A stretch of DNA of 29,117 nt from Pseudonocardia sp. (GCA_030147065.1 JASLAP010000127.1:1-29117), one strand, 5' to 3'. Positions 21,112 through 28,351 are shown, counted from the stretch's first letter. The notes: a model not told the origin generated them from the letters alone. Made by a program: numbers and translations.

Positions 21112-22206
21112 ATGGCCCGCTACGAGGCCCTTCAGCATCTCACGGTGCCCGTCCGCGAGCCGGACGTGTTGAACATGGCGCTGGTCATCCCGCTGCAGGG
21201 GCCGGCGGGCATCTTCGGGCCGTCGTGCGAGAGCTGCGGGTCGCTGGCGATGGAGGAGATCAACGCCGAGGGCGGTGTGCTCGGCCGCGAGCTCAACCTC
21301 GTCCCGGTCGACGGCGGCGCCGCCCCGGCGACCGTGGCCCGCGAGGTCGACGCGCTGCTCAAGGCCGGCTCCGTCGAGGCCGTGACGGGCTGGCACATCT
21401 CGGCCGTCCGCGAGGCCGTCGCCCCGGTGATCGACGGCCGGGTGCCGTACGCCTACACCGCGCTGTACGAGGGCGGCGAGCACCGGCCAGGTGTCTTCCT
21501 CACCGGCGAGACGCCCGACCTGCAGTTGGGCCCGGCGCTGGACTGGTTCGCCGACTCGGCCGGCGCCCGGCGGTGGACGATCGTCGGCGACGACTACGTC
21601 TGGCCGCGCCGCTCGGCCGCGGTGGCTCGACACTACCTGCGCCAGATCGGCGGCACGGTCTGCGACGAGATGTACGTGCCGCTGGGCACGACCGAGTTCG
21701 GGCCGGTCCTGCGGCGCGTGGAGCGCAGCGGCTGCGACGCGGTGCTGATGCTGCTCATCGGCGCCGACGCCGTCGAGTTCAACCGGGCGTTCAGCGCGCT
21801 CGGCCTGGACCGCGACATGCTTCGGTTCAGCTCCCTGATCGACGAGAACGTGCTGCTCGCCTCCGGCGCGGAGAACACCCGCGGGCTGATGACCTCGGCG
21901 GGCTACTTCGAGGACCTCACGACGACCTCGAGCCTGGACTTCGCCACGGCGTACTTCCGCCGCTTCGGTGCGGACGCCCCGGTGCTCAACAGCCTGGGCG
22001 AGTCGTGCTACGAGGGGGTGCGACTGCTCACGACGCTCATGCGGCGCGCGGGCTCGACCGGGGTGCGGCCCATGACGGCGGTGGCCGAAGGGCTGTCCTA
22101 CGAGAGCCCGCGCGGCACCGTCCAGGTCCGCGACCGCCATCTGCGCCAGCGCGTCTTCCTCGCCGCGGCGGACGGCCTGACCTGGGACGTCCTCCAGCAG
22201 CTCTGA
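21112..22206 (+). CDS. amiC: AmiC-like amide/urea-binding sensor (type 1 periplasmic-binding fold, no signal peptide)
   Basis: 364 residues. The type 1 periplasmic-binding fold is clear: MALVIPLQGPAGIFGPSCES, SLAMEEINAEGGVLGREL, VTGWHISAVREAVAPVIDG, TALYEGGEHRPGVFL, IVGDDYVWPRRSAAVARHYL, GGTVCDEMYVPLG and NSLGESCYEGV. The DYVWPR and GGTVCDEMYVPLG stretches match Pseudomonas AmiC, the cytoplasmic amide sensor, more closely than branched-chain amino acid binding proteins. There is no signal peptide or lipobox, so it should stay in the cytoplasm and act in regulation rather than ABC uptake. No AmiR-type antiterminator is in the window; a MarR gene is divergent instead. The start at 21112 has no ribosome site but fits a leaderless message. 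Confidence 0.82.
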   Translation: MARYEALQHLTVPVREPDVLNMALVIPLQGPAGIFGPSCESCGSLAMEEINAEGGVLGRELNLVPVDGGAAPATVAREVDALLKAGSVEAVTGWHISAVREAVAPVIDGRVPYAYTALYEGGEHRPGVFLTGETPDLQLGPALDWFADSAGARRWTIVGDDYVWPRRSAAVARHYLRQIGGTVCDEMYVPLGTTEFGPVLRRVERSGCDAVLMLLIGADAVEFNRAFSALGLDRDMLRFSSLIDENVLLASGAENTRGLMTSAGYFEDLTTTSSLDFATAYFRRFGADAPVLNSLGESCYEGVRLLTTLMRRAGSTGVRPMTAVAEGLSYESPRGTVQVRDRHLRQRVFLAAADGLTWDVLQQL

Positions 22207-22219
22207 GTGCTGCCGCCCG

Positions 22220-22248
22220 TTGACACCGTCGCGCCCGGCCAGTACTTT
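22220..22248 (+). promoter_or_regulatory. Sigma-70-type promoter for fmdB-fmdA-amiS
   Basis: A consensus -35 TTGACA at 22220-22225 is followed by a 17-base spacer and a -10 TACTTT at 22243-22248, 48 bases before the FmdB start. The near-consensus elements suggest a strong promoter that needs repression, in line with the palindromes that overlap it. Confidence 0.7.
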
Positions 22249-22265
22249 CCTGGGAAATTGTTTCC
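22246..22265. promoter_or_regulatory. Overlapping palindromes at the transcription start (candidate operator)
   Basis: TTTCC-TG-GGAAA (22246-22257) and GGAAA-TTG-TTTCC (22253-22265) share the central GGAAA. The element overlaps the -10 end and the expected start site, where a bound repressor would block transcription. It stands out as A+T-rich in this G+C-rich DNA. The MarR protein encoded at 20620-21051 is the obvious candidate ligand (inference). Confidence 0.5.
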
Positions 22266-22295
22266 GCGTTGGTCAATGTCGACGGTGAGGACCCG

Positions 22296-22589
22296 ATGGC
22301 GACGTACACGTACCGCTGCGGAGCGGACGGCCCGCTCGACGTCCGTCGGCCGATCGGCACGGCACCGGCAACGGTCCCGTGCCCGACCTGCGGCGCGACC
22401 GCATCGCGAATGATCACCGCGCCCATGCTGGGACTCGCCGACCGCGGCCGGATGGCCCTGATCGACCGGGCCGAGGCGTCGCGGACCGAGCCGGCCGTCG
22501 TGTCGGCGATCCCGGCCGCACCCCGACCGGGCCGCGCCGCCCGCACGCCGCGGCCGGACCCGCGCACCCGCCACCTCCCGCGCCCCTGA
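22296..22589 (+). CDS. fmdB: FmdB-like small zinc-ribbon protein of the formamidase operon
   Basis: 97 residues from the ATG at 22296, after GGTGAGG. MATYTYRCGADGP, VPCPTCGATASRMITAP and a basic, Arg/Pro-rich tail match the FmdB family that accompanies formamidase genes. The second Cys pair (Cys29, Cys32) is present, but the first ribbon pair is reduced to Cys8 with Asp11 where the second Cys is expected, so zinc binding may be altered or absent. The family role is regulatory or accessory and unproven. It is the first gene after the promoter at 22220, followed by fmdA 112 bases later. Confidence 0.8.
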   Translation: MATYTYRCGADGPLDVRRPIGTAPATVPCPTCGATASRMITAPMLGLADRGRMALIDRAEASRTEPAVVSAIPAAPRPGRAARTPRPDPRTRHLPRP

Positions 22590-22701
22590 CCCAGGCAGCC
22601 CCCGGCCACGCCGGGGCCGCGTTCTCATCGGCCCATCCGTCGGATGAGCCCGTTCGACCGTGCCATCGAGAAGCCGTGCCATCGAGGAGAGGTGCTCCCG
22701 C
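22590..22701 (+). other. fmdB-fmdA intercistronic leader: hairpin plus 13-bp direct repeat
   Basis: Three structures lie in 112 bases. CCCCGGC-CAC-GCCGGGG (22600-22616) is a perfect 7-bp hairpin. CATCC-GTC-GGATG (22634-22646) competes with an alternative CTCATC/GATGAG pairing (22624-22629 with 22643-22648). CCGTGCCATCGAG occurs twice (22658-22670 and 22674-22686), the second copy running into the GGAGAGG ribosome site of fmdA. The arrangement could tune expression of fmdA against fmdB. Confidence 0.5.
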
Positions 22702-23955
22702 ATGCCCGAGGTCGTGTTCCCGCTCGACTCCCAGAAGAAGTTCACCGAGCAGCGCATCGTCGGCCACAACCGCTGGCATCCCGACATCCCCGCGCTGGTG
22801 CACGTCAAGCCGGGTGACAGCTTCCGGGTGCACTGCCGCGAGTGGTTCGACGGCGCGATCCACAACGACGACTCCGCCGACGACATCCTCAACGCCCCGC
22901 TGCCCAGCGTCCACGTGCTGTCCGGCCCGATCGCCGTCGAGGGCGCCGAGCCCGGCGACCTGCTCGTCGTCGACATCCTCGACGTCGGACCGATCCCGCA
23001 GGAGGACTCGGGCCCGCTCGCCGGCCAGGGCTGGGGCTACACCGGCGTCTTCGCCACCCGCAACGGCGGGGGGTTCCTGACCGAGCAGTTCCCGGACGCC
23101 TACAAGGTCATCTGGGACTTCTCGGGCGGGACGGCCACGTCCCGGCACGTGCCGGGGGTGTCGTTCACCGGGATCGTGCACCCCGGGCTGATGGGCACCG
23201 CCCCGTCGGCGGAACTGCTGGGCCGGTGGAACGCGCGCGAGCAGGCCCTCATCGACACCGACCCGAACCGGGTGCCCCCGCTGGCGCTGCCCCCCAACCC
23301 CGACTCCGCGATCCTGGGCAGCCTGAGCGGCGACGACTTCGACCGCGTCGCGGCGGAGGCCGCCCGCACCGCACCGCCGCGCGAGAACGGCGGCAACCAG
23401 GACATCAAGAACCTCACCAAGGGTTCCCGGGTGTTCTACCCGGTCTTCGTCGACGACGCGAAGCTCTCGATGGGCGACCTGCACTTCTCCCAGGGCGACG
23501 GCGAGATCACCTTCTGCGGCGCGATCGAGATGGGCGGGTTCATGGACCTGCACGTCGACCTCATCAAGGGCGGCATGGGGACCTACGGGGTCAGCGAGAA
23601 CGCGATCTTCATGCCGGGCAACGTCGACCCCCGCTACGACCAGTGGCTCGCGTTCTCGGGCACGTCGGTGACGCTGTCGGGCGAGCAGCGCTATCTCGAC
23701 TCGCACCTGTCCTATCAGCGGGCCTGCCTGCACGCGATCGACTACCTGCAGAAGTTCGGCTACAGCGACATCCAGGCCTACATGATCCTGGGCGCCGCGC
23801 CGATCGAGGGCCGCCTGTCGGGCGTGGTCGACATCCCGAACTCGTGCTCGACGGTCTACCTCCCGACCGCGATCTTCGACATCGACGTGCGGCCGAGCGC
23901 GGCCGGACCGCAGCAGATCGACCCCGGCCAGGGCGTCCCCGTGGCGAGGGCCTGA
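22702..23955 (+). CDS. fmdA: Formamidase (acetamidase/formamidase family)
   Basis: 417 residues from the ATG at 22702 with GAGGAGAGG upstream, a normal length for FmdA (EC 3.5.1.49), which hydrolyses formamide to formate and ammonia in the cytoplasm. Family features visible: HNRWHPDIPALVHVKPGDSF, GPIAVEGAEPGDLLVVDILD, VPGVSFTGIVHPGLMGTAPS, a late NQDIKNLTKGSRVFYPVFV, GDLHFSQGDGEITFCGAIEM, then SYQRACLHAIDYLQKFGYS and DIPNSCSTVYLPTAIFD. It follows fmdB and precedes the amide channel gene, so substrate uptake, hydrolysis and accessory function lie in one operon giving the cell nitrogen from short amides. Confidence 0.95.
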   Translation: MPEVVFPLDSQKKFTEQRIVGHNRWHPDIPALVHVKPGDSFRVHCREWFDGAIHNDDSADDILNAPLPSVHVLSGPIAVEGAEPGDLLVVDILDVGPIPQEDSGPLAGQGWGYTGVFATRNGGGFLTEQFPDAYKVIWDFSGGTATSRHVPGVSFTGIVHPGLMGTAPSAELLGRWNAREQALIDTDPNRVPPLALPPNPDSAILGSLSGDDFDRVAAEAARTAPPRENGGNQDIKNLTKGSRVFYPVFVDDAKLSMGDLHFSQGDGEITFCGAIEMGGFMDLHVDLIKGGMGTYGVSENAIFMPGNVDPRYDQWLAFSGTSVTLSGEQRYLDSHLSYQRACLHAIDYLQKFGYSDIQAYMILGAAPIEGRLSGVVDIPNSCSTVYLPTAIFDIDVRPSAAGPQQIDPGQGVPVARA

Positions 23956-24044
23956 CCGACGCCGGGCGCCCCTCCGGTGCCGGGGCGGCGCGAGGACGTC
24001 GCCCGGTACCGGGTCACCCGCGTACCCCGAGAAAGGGGCGAGCC
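23956..24044 (+). promoter_or_regulatory. fmdA-amiS gap: palindrome and a hairpin holding the amiS ribosome site
   Basis: The 89-base gap has a possible stem CGCCCC/GGGGCG (23967-23987), a perfect 12-bp palindrome CCCGGTACCGGG (24002-24013) and CCCC-GAGAAA-GGGG (24025-24038). In the last one, the right arm is the AAGGGG ribosome site of amiS, so the hairpin could limit translation of the channel. Confidence 0.45.
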
Positions 24045-24683
24045 ATGGGATCGGTCGGCCTGCTGTTCGTGGGCGCCGTGCTGTTCATCAACGGGGCGAT
24101 GCTGCTGGGCTGGGTGGAAGCGAAGTCCGCCGCGCCGATCAACTTCTTCGTCGGCGCGCTGCAGATCATCACCCCCACCTACCTGATCTTCACCGCGAAC
24201 GGCGACGCCGACACGATCCTGTTCGCCTCCGGGCTCTACCTGTTCGCGTTCACCTACCTCTACGTCGGGTTGAACCTGACGTTCGACCTCGACGGCACCG
24301 GGTTGGGCTACTTCTGCCTGTTCGTGTTCGTGTCCGCGCTGGTCTACTCCGGGCTGAACTTCACCCGGTTCGGCGACCCGGGCTTCGGCGTGATCTGGCT
24401 GTACTGGGCCTTCCTGTGGCTGCTGTTCTTCCTGGTACTCGGCCTCCGACGGGAGAGCCTGAGCCGCTACACCGGAGCGGTCTGCGCGATCCAGGGCTGG
24501 GTGACGGGGTGGGTGCCGGCGTTGCTGCTGCTCACCGGCACCTACGCCGCGCTCGCCATCCCGCTGGCCGTGACCCTCGCCGTGTTCGCCGTGGTCGTCT
24601 TCGGGGGGCTGTACGTCGTGATGGTGCGACGGGCGGGACACCCGGATGCACCGGTCGCGCCGGACCAGCACGTCGCGGCCTGA
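24045..24683 (+). CDS. amiS: AmiS/UreI-family amide/urea channel
   Basis: 212 residues from the ATG at 24045 with AAGGGG seven bases upstream. It has six or seven hydrophobic segments and the AmiS/UreI signatures: VGLLFVGAVLFINGAMLLGW, PINFFVGALQIITPTYLIF, ASGLYLFAFTYLYVGLNL, IWLYWAFLWLLFFLVLGLRR and AIQGWVTGWVPALLLLTG. The family forms inner-membrane channels for urea and short amides. Last gene of the fmdB-fmdA-amiS operon, where it would bring formamide to FmdA. The hydrophilic C terminus ends in APVAPDQHVAA. Confidence 0.95.
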   Translation: MGSVGLLFVGAVLFINGAMLLGWVEAKSAAPINFFVGALQIITPTYLIFTANGDADTILFASGLYLFAFTYLYVGLNLTFDLDGTGLGYFCLFVFVSALVYSGLNFTRFGDPGFGVIWLYWAFLWLLFFLVLGLRRESLSRYTGAVCAIQGWVTGWVPALLLLTGTYAALAIPLAVTLAVFAVVVFGGLYVVMVRRAGHPDAPVAPDQHVAA

Positions 24684-24830
24684 ATCGTCCTGGAGTTCGA
24701 GGACGAGACCCGCACCGTGCGGTACGCCTGCACCAGGACCGGTAGGGGCGGCCAAGGGTGGAGTTGGCAGAAACCCCGCCGGAAAGTCGAGCCGGAGGAC
24801 CCGGTCGACTGTCACCCTCTACCGCAGCCA

Positions 24831-24865
24831 CGCGGGCGGCCTTCCGATGAGGAAGGCCGCCCGCG
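24831..24865. terminator. Bidirectional intrinsic-type terminator
   Basis: A perfect 15-bp stem (24831-24845 with 24851-24865) encloses a five-base GATGA loop. It lies between the convergent amiS and alpha/beta-hydrolase genes, 10 bases beyond the stop of the latter. The U-run is poor (CCTGTCTTGT on the plus strand), as is common in actinomycetes. Confidence 0.8.
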
Positions 24866-24874
24866 CCTGTCTTG

Positions 24875-26464
24875 TCAGCCTTGCTCGACGTCGGCGCAGA
24901 AGACGTCCTCGTCCGGTAGATGGCCGGTGTTCAGGAAGTCGACGGTAGCCCCGTCGGCGCAGGCCGAGCCCTCGTTGTAGACGTAGTGCCCGCCGTTGTC
25001 GACACCCACGAGGGCGGCACGGTCGCCGAGGACCTTGCGCAGCCCCTGTCCGGAGTCCCACGATGTGGCGTGGTCCCGGCGGTTCTGCAGGATCAGGATG
25101 TCACCGGGGCCCTGGTCGGTCACGGTGACCGGCTTCTCGATCGGGGCCTTCCAGAAGGCGCATGGCCAGATGTTGGCCGGCATGCCCGCCGTGAGTGGCC
25201 AGGCCTCGCGGTCGGCGGCGCTGCGGGTGGCGTAGTCGGCAACGTCGTGGGACCACTCGGCGTCACCGCAGATGAGTGCCAGGAACATGGTCGCCTGGTT
25301 GTCCGCGGGGACGCCCGGGGTGGGCGGCGTCTCGGCGAACACCTGCTTGAGCACCTCGCCGTCGGCCGCGGTGAGGTGACCGTCCGCGAGGTCCGCGGCG
25401 GCCTTCCAGACCTGCGCGAGGATCGGCAGGGTCTCGTTGTCGAGGAGCAGCGCATAGGTGACGGTGCGCAGGATCGCTCCGTTCATGGACTGCTGCGTGC
25501 CCGGAACCGGCGCCGGCTTACGGTCGAGCCGATCCGCGAGCGCGAGATAGGTCCGGGTGACCTCGTCGACGGTGCCGCCGAGCCCGAGGGCGCCGTTCTG
25601 CGCCGCGGCGACGGCGGCCGCGTCGGGGAACCGTTCGGCCATGCTCTTGCCCCAGCCCTCCGCCTCGCCGGACCAGACCTTGGTGGGGTCGATGTTGCCT
25701 TCGAGGATCATGCGGTCGGTCTGCTCCGGGTACAGCGAGCTGTAGACGGCACCCAGGTAGGTGCCGTAGGACTGGCCCCAGTAGGAGATCTTCTCCTCGC
25801 CGAGCGCCTCGCGGATGCGGTCCAGGTCACGAGCGGTGTTGGCGGTGTTGAAATACCGCAGGTTCTCGCCGGCCGTGGCGGCGCACTTCTGGGCTTCGGT
25901 GCGGGCCAGTTCGACATTCGCGTCGATCGAGCCGTTCGCGGCGGGATAGGGGAAATGCCCCGGCACGCTGGCAACCTCGAGGCCGCAGCTCTGCGGGGTG
26001 CTGCGCTCGACGCCGCGCGGATCGAAGCCGATCAGGTCGTAGCCGTCCAGGACGGACTTCGGCAGCGTCGGTGCCATCGTGCCGGGCATGTCGAGACCCG
26101 AAAGGGCGGGACCGCCCGGGTTCAGCAGCAGAACGCCGTGCCGCTCCTCGGGGTCGGCGGCGGCCAGCCGGGAGATCGCCACCTCGATCGACGTGCCGTC
26201 CGGCTCGTCGTAGTTCAGCGGGACGTTGACCGTTGCGCAGGTCAGCTCGGGATCCCGGGCCACTCCCTCCGCCGCCTCCGGGCAGGGTCCCCACGCGACC
26301 GCGGCGGCCTCGGCCTGGACCGCGGGCGCCGGGCGGTCTTCCTCGTGCGCGGCGTCGCTACAGGCGGTCGCGCCGGCCACAGCCAGTGTCGCGACCGTCA
26401 GGGCCGTGGCGAACCGGCGGCCCGGTAACCGGCCGAATACCCCGACACTACGTTTCTTGTTCAT
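24875..26464 (-). CDS. Secreted lipoprotein alpha/beta-hydrolase, tripeptidyl aminopeptidase-like
   Basis: 529 residues. A basic N terminus (MNKKRSVGVFGRLPGRRF), a hydrophobic stretch and AGATAC (Cys35) look like a lipoprotein signal, so the enzyme is probably anchored outside the membrane. The hydrolase core shows LLLNPGGPALSG (oxyanion region), DLIGFDPRGVERS, the nucleophile motif GQSYG (Ser232), a late Asp in QNRRDHATSW and His in NGGHYVYNEGSACAD within a TAP-like C-terminal domain. This is the layout of Streptomyces SlpD/SlpE and tripeptidyl aminopeptidases, which cut peptides from the N terminus. Proline-iminopeptidase-like activity is an alternative. It is a single gene with its own terminator, convergent with the formamidase operon. 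Confidence 0.9.
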   Translation of the reverse strand: MNKKRSVGVFGRLPGRRFATALTVATLAVAGATACSDAAHEEDRPAPAVQAEAAAVAWGPCPEAAEGVARDPELTCATVNVPLNYDEPDGTSIEVAISRLAAADPEERHGVLLLNPGGPALSGLDMPGTMAPTLPKSVLDGYDLIGFDPRGVERSTPQSCGLEVASVPGHFPYPAANGSIDANVELARTEAQKCAATAGENLRYFNTANTARDLDRIREALGEEKISYWGQSYGTYLGAVYSSLYPEQTDRMILEGNIDPTKVWSGEAEGWGKSMAERFPDAAAVAAAQNGALGLGGTVDEVTRTYLALADRLDRKPAPVPGTQQSMNGAILRTVTYALLLDNETLPILAQVWKAAADLADGHLTAADGEVLKQVFAETPPTPGVPADNQATMFLALICGDAEWSHDVADYATRSAADREAWPLTAGMPANIWPCAFWKAPIEKPVTVTDQGPGDILILQNRRDHATSWDSGQGLRKVLGDRAALVGVDNGGHYVYNEGSACADGATVDFLNTGHLPDEDVFCADVEQG

Positions 26465-26839
26465 CGCCCCTCGTCCTTCGATCCGGCTCGGCGGACCGCG
26501 TTCGCCCGGCGGCCCGTGTTGCTGGCGACGAAGCTATCGAGAACGGGACACGATTCACGTCACCCCGGAGTGGACAGATTCTGTAGCTCGCACGGGGGAT
26601 GGAGATTCGTCGAACATGGAAGTGCTACCGGATAGTCGGCTGAACCGCCGCGCCGTCCGTCCACGTTGCATCAGCCATCCGCGGCAGACGCTCACCGACG
26701 CCGGCCTGCGGACCCGTCCGTCGGCACGCCGGTCCAGTGACCCGATCTCGAACGCCAAGTGGGGGGCCAAGCTCAGTCACCGCCGGCACCGCCGCCGCTG
26801 TGGCCGGGGGGCGAACACGGAGTGCCACGACCTCCCCGG
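26465..26839. other. Intergenic stretch, no gene seen
   Basis: These 375 bases separate the hydrolase start from the end of the NTF2-like gene, both on the minus strand. I see no convincing coding frame, RNA gene or repeat. A less G+C-rich patch around 26530-26640 probably carries the hydrolase promoter, but no clear -35/-10 pair could be chosen. Confidence 0.5.
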
Positions 26840-27265
26840 TCAGCCGTCCCCCTCCTGAACCAGCCCGAAGGCCAGCAGGCCTCGGTGGGTGTCGAGGTGC
26901 TCGCGGATCCGGTGCAGCAGCCCGTCCTGGACGGTGACCAGGAAGCAGTACTCGTTGTCGTACTGCCCCCCGTTCGGCAGCGTCGAGCGCAGCCGGGACT
27001 CCAGGAAGACGGTGTCCCCGTCGGCCCGTGCCGAGGTGATCTCGCTGCGGATGTCGGTGCCGAACACGGCCGGGAACTCGGCGGTGAGGAACTGGGCGAT
27101 CCGGCTGGGACCCACCAGGTGGTGGGTGCCCAGGATGCGAGCGGCGGCATTGCCCGCCGGGGCGAGCCACTCGGCGTCGGCGGTGAACAACGCCCTGACC
27201 GCGGCCGGGTCGCGGGTGGCGAAGGTGCGCCAGGCGTCGAGGACGGTGGACTTCGGGGTCGGCAT
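26840..27265 (-). CDS. NTF2-like/SnoaL-like protein (nuclear transport factor 2 fold)
   Basis: 141 residues from the ATG at 27265. It has the NTF2 helix-plus-sheet layout: VLDAWRTFATRDPAAVRALF, TADAEWLAP, the middle helix GPSRIAQFLTAEFPAVFG, then strands DTVFLESRLRSTLPNGGQYD and NEYCFLVTVQDGLLHRIREH, ending in HLDTHRGLLAFGL. Proteins of this type (the SnoaL-like, limonene-epoxide-hydrolase-like group) are small enzymes or ligand binders, and the substrate is not evident. No strong ribosome site is seen. It is divergent from the Ada-like regulator at 27365 with a striking palindrome between, which suggests joint control. Confidence 0.87.
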   Translation of the reverse strand: MPTPKSTVLDAWRTFATRDPAAVRALFTADAEWLAPAGNAAARILGTHHLVGPSRIAQFLTAEFPAVFGTDIRSEITSARADGDTVFLESRLRSTLPNGGQYDNEYCFLVTVQDGLLHRIREHLDTHRGLLAFGLVQEGDG

Positions 27266-27306
27266 GGCGGTGAGCACCGTCGGACCGGGCGGCGCGTTCC
27301 GGCCGG

Positions 27307-27350
27307 ATCCGGACATGTCCGGATACGGCTGTCCGGTCGGGTCAGACCGG
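27307..27350. promoter_or_regulatory. 18-bp perfect palindrome and a second inverted repeat between divergent genes
   Basis: ATCCGGACA-TGTCCGGAT at 27307-27324 is a perfect 18-bp palindrome. CCGGTC-GGGTCA-GACCGG at 27333-27350 is a second inverted repeat, and both share the TGTCCGG core or its edge. They fill the 99-base gap between the NTF2-like gene (minus) and the Ada-like gene (plus), where a regulator would sit. Confidence 0.55.
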
Positions 27351-27364
27351 CCCATGCTGGTCGG

Positions 27365-28339
27365 GTGGACGGGGTCCGGGCGGTCGTGACGACCGGCATC
27401 TACTGCGTGCCGGGCTGCTCGGCACGGCCGTACCCGGGGAACGTGCGCGCCTACCCGTGCGGTGCGGCGGCCGAGACGGCCGGCTTCCGGGCCTGCCACC
27501 GCTGCCGTCCGTACCGGCTCGACGAGGTGCCGGCCGGTCCGCCGATGGTCGAGCGCGCGGTGGAGCTGATCGCCGCCGGAGCGCTGGACGAGACCGACGA
27601 GACCGGGCTCGCCGCCCGGCTGGGCACCTCCGCCCGCCACCTGCGCCGGTGCGTGGTCGAGCGACTAGGCGTCACCCCCGACGGGCTGGCCCGGTCGCGG
27701 CGCGCGCACCTGGCCCGCCGGCTGCTCGACGACACCGACCTGGCCGTCGGCGACGTCGCGTTCGCCGCCGGGTTCGGCAGCCTGCGACAGTTCAACCGGC
27801 TGATGCGGGCGACGTTCGGGGAAAGCCCGTGCGCTCTGCGCGCCCGGCGCAGGCGGACCGACCGGCTGGTCGCCGACGGCGGGCTGGCCGTGCGCCTGCC
27901 CGGACCGGCCGATCTCCGGCCCTGGCTGCGGCGCAGAGCCGCGCGCTGCATCCCCGGCGTCGAGCACGTCGACGCAGGCGGGTACCGGCGGGTGATCGTG
28001 CTGCACGGCGACCCGGGCGCGATCGAGGTCCGCCCCGGCCCGGTGCTCATGGTGCACGCCCCGCGGCTGCACGGGCTGTCCGGGCTGGTGCACCGGACCC
28101 GCCTGCTGGCCGCCGACCGGGCGCCGTGGGACCCGGTCGAGGAGGCGGTCCGCACGGCCGCTCCGGATGCCGTCGGGGCGATGGTGCGGCTGCTGGGCCG
28201 ACCGGTGCCCGGCTTGGCGTCGCTCGGGCTCACGCACGCCTTCCCGACCGCGACCGACCTGCTCGGCGACCCCGACGTGCCCGACGAGATCGCTGCCGCC
28301 GTGCGCGCGCTCGGCGGTGGATGCGCTCTCGACAACTGA
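27365..28339 (+). CDS. Shortened Ada-AraC-AlkA protein (DNA methylation-damage response)
   Basis: 324 residues from a GTG at 27365. The Ada zinc/methyl-acceptor motif is intact: TTGIYCVPGC and FRACHRCRPY give the four cysteines, the first being the methyl-phosphotriester acceptor in Ada. An AraC-type HTH follows (LAARLGTSARHLRRCVVERL and AVGDVAFAAGFGSLRQFNRL). Then comes an AlkA N-terminal-like domain (AARCIPGVEHVDAGGYRRVI). The HhH-GPD glycosylase domain is broken: WDPVEEAVRTA joins GRPVPGLASLGLTHAFP with the expected helices in between shortened, and the protein stops before the catalytic Asp region. The N terminus also lacks the usual 25-30 residues before TTGIYC. Family proteins are about 480-500 residues. 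It may still sense damage but should not excise bases, or may be decaying. Confidence 0.75.
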   Translation: MDGVRAVVTTGIYCVPGCSARPYPGNVRAYPCGAAAETAGFRACHRCRPYRLDEVPAGPPMVERAVELIAAGALDETDETGLAARLGTSARHLRRCVVERLGVTPDGLARSRRAHLARRLLDDTDLAVGDVAFAAGFGSLRQFNRLMRATFGESPCALRARRRRTDRLVADGGLAVRLPGPADLRPWLRRRAARCIPGVEHVDAGGYRRVIVLHGDPGAIEVRPGPVLMVHAPRLHGLSGLVHRTRLLAADRAPWDPVEEAVRTAAPDAVGAMVRLLGRPVPGLASLGLTHAFPTATDLLGDPDVPDEIAAAVRALGGGCALDN

Positions 28340-28351
28340 CCGACGTGCCCC

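Noticed and set aside
21052..22140. Upstream extension of the MarR gene on the minus strand
   Set aside because: The extra 360 codons are an antisense shadow of the AmiC-like sensor gene; the GTG at 21051 gives a normal 143-residue MarR protein.
24684..24830. A protein-like stretch after the amiS stop, in the same frame (VLEFEDETRTVRYA)
   Set aside because: It has no good start, and the frame continues through the terminator into the antisense of the hydrolase gene. It may be a remnant, but the evidence is too thin to list as a gene.
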